This document shows positions 19,749 to 27,719 of a stretch of DNA of 33,971 nt, piece after piece (the first letter of the stretch is position 1; the number at the start of each line of letters is the position of its first letter). A program made the position numbers and the translations under genes. Where the stretch lies: assembly GCA_004294265.1 (NCBI GenBank), contig REAG01000122.1, positions 1 through 33,971 of the forward strand, read 5' to 3'. The notes beneath the pieces were generated by a model. The model was not told the DNA's origin. It worked only from the letters and a program-made list of their open reading frames with translations, and did no database searches. The stretch comes from Cytophagales bacterium. GTDB lineage: Bacteria > Bacteroidota > Bacteroidia > Cytophagales > UBA9547.

Positions 19749-20798
19749 ATGAACAACGCAAATCAAAAAATTGACATTAGGAAAACTAATAAAGAAGATA
19801 TAGAACTTTTTTTGCTATCAATTCAAGAAAAACCATTTCGTATAAAACAAATAATGGAATGGATTTGGGAAAAATCGGTTTCTAATTTTGATGAAATGAC
19901 CAATATTTCGCAAAAAACTCGTGATTTATTGAATGAAAAATATGTTTTTAACACTTTAAGTTTACATAATTTACAAATTAGCGAAGACAAAACCATAAAA
20001 TCGGCTTTTAAATTATTTGATGGAAATATTATTGAAACAGTTTTAATTCCAAAAGATGATCGCATGACGGTTTGTGTTAGCTCGCAGGTGGGTTGTTCAT
20101 TAACTTGCAAATTTTGTGCTACTGGCTATATGGATAGAGTAAGAAATCTTGAACCTGCCGAAATTTATGATCAAATAGTTGAAGTAAGAAAACAATGTAT
20201 TGAAAACTATCAAACACCTCTTACTAACATAGTTTTTATGGGGATGGGCGAACCGCTTTTAAACTACGCCAATGTACTTAAAGCAATAGATAAACTAACT
20301 TCGCCTAATGGATTAAATATAAGCTATAAAAGAATCACAGTTTCAACTGCTGGTGTAGCTAAAATGATTGTAAAATTAGCTGATGATGAAGTTAAATTTA
20401 GGCTCGCACTTTCACTTCATGCTGCCAATGATGATAAAAGAAATCAAATAATGCCTATAAACGAAACCAATAGTTTGGAAGCATTGAAAGAGGCTTTAAA
20501 ATATTTTTATAAAAAAACAGGTACAAAATTAACGTATGAATATATTGCTTTTGAAAACTTTAATGATAACCTTAAAGATGCTGAAGAATTGTATCAATTT
20601 TCAAAAGTAGTGCCATGTAAAATTAATATAATTGAATATAACCCTATTGACAATGCCCTTTTTAAAAATACTAAAGTTGAAAAATTAATTGCTTTTAAAG
20701 AATATTTAGAAAAAAAAGGCGTTAGTGTTACAATAAGGATGAGTAGAGGTAAAGATATTGATGCAGCATGCGGACAACTAGCAGGAAAATCTGCTTAA
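19749..20798 (+). CDS. rlmN: 23S rRNA (adenine2503-C2)/tRNA methyltransferase RlmN
   Basis: Radical SAM CSLTCKFCATG, NIVFMGMGEPLLNY, GLNISYKRITVSTAG. Confidence 0.96.
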   Translation: MNNANQKIDIRKTNKEDIELFLLSIQEKPFRIKQIMEWIWEKSVSNFDEMTNISQKTRDLLNEKYVFNTLSLHNLQISEDKTIKSAFKLFDGNIIETVLIPKDDRMTVCVSSQVGCSLTCKFCATGYMDRVRNLEPAEIYDQIVEVRKQCIENYQTPLTNIVFMGMGEPLLNYANVLKAIDKLTSPNGLNISYKRITVSTAGVAKMIVKLADDEVKFRLALSLHAANDDKRNQIMPINETNSLEALKEALKYFYKKTGTKLTYEYIAFENFNDNLKDAEELYQFSKVVPCKINIIEYNPIDNALFKNTKVEKLIAFKEYLEKKGVSVTIRMSRGKDIDAACGQLAGKSA

Positions 20799-20950
20799 TA
20801 TTAAATGAATTATTACTTTAGTTTTGTATTAAAACGTATTTATTGACAGTAAATTTTAATTAAATTAATATTTTATTGCATTGTAATTTGAATTTGTCAA
20901 ATTATATCTATTATTTTACAACAATATTAATTTTCAAAATTAAAATACGA

Positions 20951-22876
20951 ATGAACAAACAATCAAAAGCAATTTCTACAAAACCAATAGTCGAAAAAAA
21001 AGCTCAAGCCTATACTTCTAAACCGCTCACTACAAGTAAACCCTTGTTTGAAAAATTAACACCTTATCTTATTTTAACAGCATTGTGTTTAATAGTGTAT
21101 GGACAAACATTTTGGTTTGAATTTACTGGTCTTGACGATAGCTTTTTCTTAGTTGTTTATGCCCAATATTTTGCTGAATTAAAAAACTTTTGGCGTGGAT
21201 TTAAAGAGTCGGGTGTTTTAGATTATTATCGTCCAGTTCTATTCGGATCAATGATAGTTGATTATCAATTCGCAAAAACTGACCCTGGCTTTTATCATGT
21301 TACAAACGTAATTTACCACTTAGGAGCTTGCTTGGTTTTATACAGATTATTGATTAAACTGGGATATGAAAAGAATTTTGCATTAATTACAACAGGTATT
21401 TTTACAGTTCATCCATTACTCTCTCAAGCGGTTTCTTGGGTGCCTGGTCGAAATGATTCGATGATTGCTTTAATGATGGTTGCTTCTTTAAATTTCTTTT
21501 TAAATTATGTAGAAAAAAGAAAATTGATAGATGCCATTTTGCATTGGTTTTTCTTCGCAATGGCACTCTACACCAAAGAAACATCAGCTTTTTTACCGTT
21601 TTTATGTATTGCTTATGTATTATTATTCAAAAAGATTTCCGACAATATATCCTTAGGAATGGTTATTGGAACAGGTTATGCCATTATTGGTTTGGTTTGG
21701 TATGCCATCCGTGCAGAAGCTTTGGAATTAGCAAACAAAAATGGAACTCGATTTACATCTATTATATATGGTGATTCTTGGATTGGAAATTTACCTGTTT
21801 TACCAGAACAAATTGGTAAAATGCTTATTCCGTTTAATCAGCAAAATTTCGCAAAATTTTCTGGCGTTTCAACAGGATTGGGAATTGGCGTAATTGCCTT
21901 ATTTATTTTGATAACTGTTTTATTGAAAAAAGTTGATAAAAGAGTGGTTGCTTGGTGTGGTATTTGGTTTGCCATGTTTTTTATACCTACAATCATTTTT
22001 ATTTTTGCAGATTCGGGCAGATATGATTACTTAGAGCATCGTATATATGTGCCATTTTTGGCAGTAGTAATTCTATGGAACGAATGGATTAGAGCTTATT
22101 TTGCTGGAGATGAGGCACGTGAAAGCCAGAAAAAAATGTTTGAATATGGATTAATTGGTGTTTTAATTGTCTTTTTAGGCGTTAATTTAATTTATAGTTT
22201 AAACTTTAAAAACCCTGAAAATTTTTGGAAAAAAGCAATAGAAGGAGCACCTTTATCATCTCAAGTTTATAGAGGAATGGGGAAAGTATATTACGATGCT
22301 GGAGAACTAGAAAAAGCAGAAGTAAACTTTATGAAAGGCGTTGATTTAAACCCTGCCGAAGTAAATACCATTTCAGATTTAGGAAAAATGTATGAAAATA
22401 AAGGCGGATTAGCCGGTTCGAGAGGAAACGCAGATTCAGCCAATATCAATTATAATTCAGCTAAAAGATGCTATACAAGATGCTTAAAAGTAGATTCACT
22501 CGGACCAATGAGTGCTATGTTTATGTCAGATATGGCTCGCATTTATGAGAAAAAACGACAGTTAGATTCAGCCGAAATTTGGTATCAAAAAGTAATTTTG
22601 AAAGACCCAAACAACTGGCAAGCCAAATTTGGTTTAGGAGTTTTATCGTATCAAAAAGGGAATGTGGCAGCTTGCGAACAATATTGGCTAGATGTGGCTC
22701 GTATTAATCCTGCTTACAACGACACTTATATTAATTTGGCGGTTTTGTATTATTTTACTAAAAACTACGATCAAGCCAATAATTGGTTAGATAAATTAAA
22801 AGCAAAAGGCGTAGATCCTGCAAGTTTAAATCCTGGATTAGTAAATTCGTTAGCACCCTACCGTAAAAAATCTTAA
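20951..22876 (+). CDS. TMTC-like GT-C membrane protein with C-terminal TPR repeats
   Basis: Multiple TM helices, FEFTGLDDSFFLV acidic loop, YRPVLFGSMIVDYQ, HVTNVIYHLGACLVLYRLL, VHPLLSQAVSWVPGRND; C-terminal TPRs (AEVNFMKGVDLNPAEVNTISDLGKMYENKG). Likely start MNKQSKA at 20951. Confidence 0.82.
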   Translation: MNKQSKAISTKPIVEKKAQAYTSKPLTTSKPLFEKLTPYLILTALCLIVYGQTFWFEFTGLDDSFFLVVYAQYFAELKNFWRGFKESGVLDYYRPVLFGSMIVDYQFAKTDPGFYHVTNVIYHLGACLVLYRLLIKLGYEKNFALITTGIFTVHPLLSQAVSWVPGRNDSMIALMMVASLNFFLNYVEKRKLIDAILHWFFFAMALYTKETSAFLPFLCIAYVLLFKKISDNISLGMVIGTGYAIIGLVWYAIRAEALELANKNGTRFTSIIYGDSWIGNLPVLPEQIGKMLIPFNQQNFAKFSGVSTGLGIGVIALFILITVLLKKVDKRVVAWCGIWFAMFFIPTIIFIFADSGRYDYLEHRIYVPFLAVVILWNEWIRAYFAGDEARESQKKMFEYGLIGVLIVFLGVNLIYSLNFKNPENFWKKAIEGAPLSSQVYRGMGKVYYDAGELEKAEVNFMKGVDLNPAEVNTISDLGKMYENKGGLAGSRGNADSANINYNSAKRCYTRCLKVDSLGPMSAMFMSDMARIYEKKRQLDSAEIWYQKVILKDPNNWQAKFGLGVLSYQKGNVAACEQYWLDVARINPAYNDTYINLAVLYYFTKNYDQANNWLDKLKAKGVDPASLNPGLVNSLAPYRKKS

Positions 22877-22902
22877 AATAAAAAAATAATATAAAATAAA
22901 TT

Positions 22903-22937
22903 TTGCCATATTGAAACTCATAATTTTAATATGGCAA
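22903..22937. terminator. 10-bp hairpin immediately upstream of a second stronger hairpin
   Basis: TTGCCATATT (22903-22912) / AATATGGCAA (22928-22937), perfect inverted repeat. Confidence 0.5.
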
Positions 22938-22938
22938 T

Positions 22939-22987
22939 TAAACAACATTTCAACATTTTAGTTAAAAAAATGTTGAAATGTTGTTTA
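22939..22987. terminator. 21-bp perfect hairpin, probable terminator between the TMTC-like gene and dnaN
   Basis: TAAACAACATTTCAACATTTT (22939-22959) / AAAATGTTGAAATGTTGTTTA (22967-22987), 7-nt loop. Confidence 0.7.
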
Positions 22988-23002
22988 TAAATTAAATTTA
23001 TA

Positions 23003-23036
23003 TTGCTTTTAAAGTCCATATTTATTCCTATTTTTG
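23003..23036 (+). promoter_or_regulatory. Candidate Bacteroidota-type promoter for dnaN (TTG-N23-TATTTTTG)
   Basis: TTG at 23003-23005 and TATTTTTG at 23029-23036, matching the TTG / TAnnTTTG pattern at the long end of reported spacing. Confidence 0.45.
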
Positions 23037-23120
23037 CAACTTGATAAAACAAAGTTTTGATTTTAAACCTATTTAGGTTATCAAACTAAAAAAAATTTTA
23101 AGACATAAATTTATTCTCAA

Positions 23121-24245
23121 ATGAAATTTGTAATTTCCTCGACATCATTATTAAAACAATTAAATTCGGTAAGTGGCGTAATTGCTCCTAATCCTTTGGT
23201 ACCCATTTTAGAAAACTTTTTATTTGAAATAGAGAAAGAAAAATTAACAATAACTGCTTCAGATTTACAAACAACCATCATAACTCAACTTTCGGTAGAA
23301 AGCAAAGAAAATGGAAGTATTTGTATTCCAGCTAAAATATTACAAGATACGCTCAAAAATTTGCCTGAACAGCCAGTTACATTTAGTATTGATGAAAATA
23401 CTTATGTAATCACTATTCGTTCAAACAATGGAAATTATAAATTATCGGGAGAAAATGCTACAGATTTTCCTAAAATACCTGCTATTAAAAATGCTTCAAA
23501 GGTTGATATTTCTTCAGAAGTATTAACTAAAGCATTAGCAAATACTATTTTTGCAACAAGTACTGAAGATTTAAGACCAGCTATGACTGGGGTTTATTTT
23601 CAATTAAATGAAACTAATCTTACTTTTGTATCAACAGACGGACATCGTTTGGTAAGATACAGAAGAGTAGATGTAGCTTCTGAAAGTCCTGCCTCTATTA
23701 TTGTACCTCGAAAAGCTCTTACTTTATTAAAAAATTCACTTCCAAATGAAAATTCTCCTGTTTCGATGGAGTTTAATCAATCAAATGCTTTCTTTTCTTT
23801 TAATTCTACCAAATTAATTTGTAGATTGATTGATGAACGCTATCCAGATTACGAAAACGTAATTCCTTTAGATAATCCTAATATTTTATCTATTTCAAGG
23901 TCTGACTTACTTAATTGTTTAAAACGTATATCTATTTATGCAAATAAAACAACGCATCAAGTAAGATTGAAAATGAGCGGTAGTGAGTTGCAAGTTTCTG
24001 CAGAAGATTTAGATTTTTCAAACGAAGCAAACGAAAGATTGGTTTGTGAGTTTACTGGAGAGGATATGGAAATTGGTTTTAATGCAAAATTCTTACTTGA
24101 AATGTTAAATAACCTTGATTCTGAAACTATTGCGATAAATATGTCGGTACCTAGCAAAGCTGGTTTGATTAATCCTGTTGAGGCAAATCAAAACGAGGAT
24201 ATTTTAATGCTTGTTATGCCTGTAATGTTGAATAATTATATTTAA
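23121..24245 (+). CDS. dnaN: DNA polymerase III beta sliding clamp
   Basis: 374 aa; MKFVISSTSLLKQLNSVSGVI, PILENFLFEIE, FVSTDGHRLVRY, C-terminal LMLVMPVML. Confidence 0.96.
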   Translation: MKFVISSTSLLKQLNSVSGVIAPNPLVPILENFLFEIEKEKLTITASDLQTTIITQLSVESKENGSICIPAKILQDTLKNLPEQPVTFSIDENTYVITIRSNNGNYKLSGENATDFPKIPAIKNASKVDISSEVLTKALANTIFATSTEDLRPAMTGVYFQLNETNLTFVSTDGHRLVRYRRVDVASESPASIIVPRKALTLLKNSLPNENSPVSMEFNQSNAFFSFNSTKLICRLIDERYPDYENVIPLDNPNILSISRSDLLNCLKRISIYANKTTHQVRLKMSGSELQVSAEDLDFSNEANERLVCEFTGEDMEIGFNAKFLLEMLNNLDSETIAINMSVPSKAGLINPVEANQNEDILMLVMPVMLNNYI

Positions 24246-24258
24246 TATTCATAAATTT

Positions 24259-24304
24259 AACAAAAAAACTTACTAAATTATTATTTGGTAAGTTTTTTTT
24301 GTTA
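24259..24304 (+). terminator. Rho-independent-like terminator after dnaN
   Basis: AACAAAAAAACTTAC ... GTAAGTTTTTTTTGTT stem with T-rich 3' arm just after the stop codon. Confidence 0.65.
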
Positions 24305-24591
24305 AATGGATTTCCAATTTAACTCAAAGAACAATAAAAGGTTGATTTTATAAATTAATATATATATAAATGAAGTAAATAAGCATTACATTAAACCGAT
24401 AAATTACTATTACATAATTTATAATAATAGTTCATATTTTGATTCTATATTATAAAATTGAAAAATAGAATGTCATATTAAATAATTGGTTTAATATAAT
24501 ATCAAAAAAAATAATTTTAATGAATTCGATATCATTTTAATTCGTTTGGAATTAAAATTTGAAAAAAAATGTTAAAAAATAAAATAAAAAA

Positions 24592-25539
24592 ATGGCAGAA
24601 CAAGTAAATATTTTAATCATAGGATCGGGACCAGCAGGTTATACAGCAGCGATATATGCTGCAAGGGCAGGATTAAAACCTGTTTTATATCAAGGAATGC
24701 AACCAGGAGGTCAATTGACTACCACAAATGATGTTGAAAATTATCCCGGTTACCCTAAAGGCGTTACAGGTCCTGAAATGATGGAAGAGTTTAAAGAACA
24801 AGCGGAGCGTTTTGGAACAGAAATTCGATATGGTTTTGTGTCTTCGGTTCAGTTAAATAATGGAGGATTACATAAAGTTTGGGTTGACGAAACACACGAA
24901 ATAGAAACTGAAGCCATTGTAATTTGTACGGGAGCATCCGCCAAATGGTTGGGTTTAGAGTCAGAAACAAGATTGAACGGCAGTGGCGTTTCGGCTTGCG
25001 CAGTTTGTGATGGATTTTTTTATAGAGGTTTAGATGTGGCGGTAGTTGGTGCTGGAGATACTGCAGCTGAAGAAGCTACTTACTTAGCAAAATTATGTAA
25101 AAAAGTGCATTTAATAGTAAGAAAAGATGAAATGAGAGCATCTTTAATTATGCAAAATAGAGTAAAAAATACGCCCAATATAGAAATACATTGGAACAGC
25201 GTTACAGATGATATTTTGGGTAAAACTGAAGTAGAATGTGTTAGAATTAAAAATACTATTACAAATGAATTTAAAGAAATTTCTGTGAAAGGTTTTTTTG
25301 TTGCTATCGGACATAAACCAAACACTGATATTTTTAAAGGTCAATTAACTTTGGATAATGCAGGCTACATTATTACTGAAAAAGGAACTACGAAAACAAA
25401 TATTGAAGGTGTTTTTGCCGCAGGTGATGCTCAAGATAATGTTTATAGACAAGCTGTAACTTCAGCTGGAACAGGTTGTATGGCAGCCTTGGATGCTGAA
25501 AGATATTTGGCTGCAAAAGAAGTTCATGTTCTTTCTTAA
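24592..25539 (+). CDS. trxB: Thioredoxin-disulfide reductase
   Basis: IIGSGPAGYTAAIYAARAG, GGQLTTTNDVENYPGYP, ACAVCDGFFYRG, GVFAAGDAQDNVYRQAVTSAGTGCMAA. Confidence 0.96.
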   Translation: MAEQVNILIIGSGPAGYTAAIYAARAGLKPVLYQGMQPGGQLTTTNDVENYPGYPKGVTGPEMMEEFKEQAERFGTEIRYGFVSSVQLNNGGLHKVWVDETHEIETEAIVICTGASAKWLGLESETRLNGSGVSACAVCDGFFYRGLDVAVVGAGDTAAEEATYLAKLCKKVHLIVRKDEMRASLIMQNRVKNTPNIEIHWNSVTDDILGKTEVECVRIKNTITNEFKEISVKGFFVAIGHKPNTDIFKGQLTLDNAGYIITEKGTTKTNIEGVFAAGDAQDNVYRQAVTSAGTGCMAALDAERYLAAKEVHVLS

Positions 25540-25565
25540 AAAAGTAATATTATTATTTTAATAAC

Positions 25566-25612
25566 AAATATTAGCTTTTAAAATTAAAGATTTAAAAAGC
25601 TAATATTTTTTC
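25566..25612 (+). terminator. Rho-independent-like terminator after trxB
   Basis: AAATATTAGCTTTT (25566-25579) / AAAAGCTAATATTT (25595-25608) followed by T-rich sequence. Confidence 0.65.
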
Positions 25613-25680
25613 GTTTTTACGAAAATCATTGTAAAGAACAATTAAAATTATACTTTAAAAAGTATTTATATTTTAAATTG

Positions 25681-25780
25681 AGTCTAATAAATTTTACAAT
25701 TAAATTTTCATAAAACCCCTTTCTTATTTCCCCAATGGGGAAAAGTTTTCAAGGAATTTGTAATTATTTATTAGACTTTA
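25681..25780. repeat. Dispersed palindromic intergenic repeat, copy 1
   Basis: AGTCTAATAAA (25681-25691) / TTTATTAGACT (25767-25777) ends; core TAAAACCCCTTTCTTATTTCCCCAATGGGGAAAAGTTTTCAAGGAATTTGTAA recurs at 30992-31066. Confidence 0.8.
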
Positions 25781-25799
25781 TCTAAATTAAAATTAAAAA

Positions 25800-26504
25800 T
25801 TGAGCTTATTCTATACACCTAATCCTGTTTTTTTATCTTTAGAAGAAACTAATCATGCAAAAAATGTGCTTAGATTAAAAGAATTAGATATAATTGAAAC
25901 GCTGGATGGAAAAGGAAATTATTACAAATCTAAAATCATTACATTTTCTAAAATTGGTTCTGTTTTAGAAATAATTTCTCAAGAATCAAAAGAAAACGAC
26001 TTAAATTATAAGTTGCATATTGCAATAGCTCCTACCAAAAATTCGGATAGATTAGAATGGTTTGTTGAAAAGGCGGTTGAAATTGGCATCTCTGAAATTA
26101 CTTTTTTGCAATGTAAACATAGTGAAAGAAAGCAAATTAATATAGAAAGAATTGAAAAAGTGGTCGTTTCGGCAATGAAACAATCAAAAAAATATTATGC
26201 TCCCAAAATAAATAATTTATTTCCTTTTTCTGATTTTGTAAAAAAATCAAATCAAACTGTTTCTAAATTTATTGCTTACCTTGAGGACGATGATAGGTTT
26301 TCGTTAAAAGAAAAAATTAAGGCAAATTTAACAAACGATTATTTAATTTTAATTGGTCCTGAAGGCGATTTTTCGTCACAAGAAATTGAAACAGCAAAAA
26401 AAAATAATTATATTCCTGTTTCTTTAGGAAATTCTAGGCTTAGAACCGAAACCGCTGGTATTTATGTAACTTCAGTTGTATCGATATTGAATGGAGAAAA
26501 TTGA
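25800..26504 (+). CDS. rsmE: 16S rRNA (uracil1498-N3)-methyltransferase RsmE, TTG start
   Basis: HAKNVLRLKELD, EWFVEKAVEIGISEITFLQCKHSER, IGPEGDFSSQEIE, LGNSRLRTETAGIY. The ORF starts at TTG, 25800. Confidence 0.94.
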   Translation: MSLFYTPNPVFLSLEETNHAKNVLRLKELDIIETLDGKGNYYKSKIITFSKIGSVLEIISQESKENDLNYKLHIAIAPTKNSDRLEWFVEKAVEIGISEITFLQCKHSERKQINIERIEKVVVSAMKQSKKYYAPKINNLFPFSDFVKKSNQTVSKFIAYLEDDDRFSLKEKIKANLTNDYLILIGPEGDFSSQEIETAKKNNYIPVSLGNSRLRTETAGIYVTSVVSILNGEN

Positions 26505-26550
26505 TTTTTAAATTAAATTTATTTAAAAAATTAACTTAAAAACTACGCAG

Positions 26551-27657
26551 CTATTTTGGCAATGAAAATTTCATAGTAGTTCCTTTTCCGATTTCGCTTT
26601 CAATTTGGAAATTTCCATTTAATTTTTGAATGTATTCACGGCATAAAAGCAAACCTAAACCAGTTCCTTTTTCTCCATGGGTGCCATCAGTGGTATAAAA
26701 ACCAGCACCAAGAATTTTTTCAATGGCAGGTTTAGGAATTCCAACACCCGTATCGATGATTGAAAATTGAATCATTTTTGAGTCAATATTTTCATCTACA
26801 TTAATCTTGATAGAACCATTTTCAGGCGTAAATTTAATGGCATTTTTAACTATATTTCTAATTACCATCATCACTGATTGAGCATCCGTTTTCATAGTAA
26901 GATTTGGAGAAACATTTGCAAATAATGTTATATTTTTTTCTCCTGCATAAAAACGTAAATTTTTGATTTTTTCTTCAATTAGATCATTTACGTTTATTTC
27001 TTTCAGTTGTAATTGACTGTTGCTAATTTGAGAAGCCGACCAATTTAATAAATTATTTAAAAGTTCGCTTGTATTTGAAACGCTTGTTTTTAAACTTTCA
27101 AAACATTCTTTTATGCCATTTTCATCTAATACTTTCATATCTACCAATTGCATAAGCCCAAAAATGGAGTTTAAAGGGGCTTTTAAATCATGACCAATGA
27201 TAGAAAATAGTTTTGTTTTGGTAAGATTTAACTTTTCTAATTCTTCTTTTTGATCCAAAAGTTGATCTCGAGCAATTTTTAAAGCTGAATGAACATTCAC
27301 TCTCGAAAGTAATTCTTTGCTATTAAAAGGTTTTGTAACATAATCAACCGCACCTACTTCAAAACCTTTAATCATGGCATCTGATTCGGTTTTGGCAGTA
27401 AGGAAAATGACTGGAATGTGTTGAATTAAATCATCGTCTTTTAGGTGCTTACAAGTTTCATAACCGTCCATTTCAGGCATCATTATGTCTAATAATATGA
27501 CATCAGGATTGAATTTTTTGGCTAATTCAAGGGCTTGTTTTCCATTGGTAGCCATCGAAATTTCAAATCCATTTTTGACTAAAATGCTTCCTAAAACTTT
27601 CAAGTTTTCGGGTAAATCATCAACAGCAAGTACTCTAATTTTTTTTTTAATTTCCAT
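26551..27657 (-). CDS. Hybrid protein: N-terminal receiver (REC) plus C-terminal HisKA/HATPase histidine kinase
   Basis: VLAVDDLPENLKVLG...DVILLDIMMPEMDGYE (REC); SIIGHDLKAPLNSIFG (HisKA); NAIKFTPENGSIKI, GTGLGLLLCREYI (HATPase). Confidence 0.93.
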   Translation of the reverse strand: MEIKKKIRVLAVDDLPENLKVLGSILVKNGFEISMATNGKQALELAKKFNPDVILLDIMMPEMDGYETCKHLKDDDLIQHIPVIFLTAKTESDAMIKGFEVGAVDYVTKPFNSKELLSRVNVHSALKIARDQLLDQKEELEKLNLTKTKLFSIIGHDLKAPLNSIFGLMQLVDMKVLDENGIKECFESLKTSVSNTSELLNNLLNWSASQISNSQLQLKEINVNDLIEEKIKNLRFYAGEKNITLFANVSPNLTMKTDAQSVMMVIRNIVKNAIKFTPENGSIKINVDENIDSKMIQFSIIDTGVGIPKPAIEKILGAGFYTTDGTHGEKGTGLGLLLCREYIQKLNGNFQIESEIGKGTTMKFSLPK

Positions 27658-27672
27658 TATAGGCAGTAATAA

Positions 27673-27719
27673 TATATTAATTTAATTTAATTTAATTTGG
27701 TTTAAATTAAATTAATATA
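27673..27719 (-). other. All-A/T 18-bp stem hairpin at the junction of two kinase genes
   Basis: TATATTAATTTAATTTAA (27673-27690) / TTAAATTAAATTAATATA (27702-27719), 11-nt loop. Confidence 0.6.
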
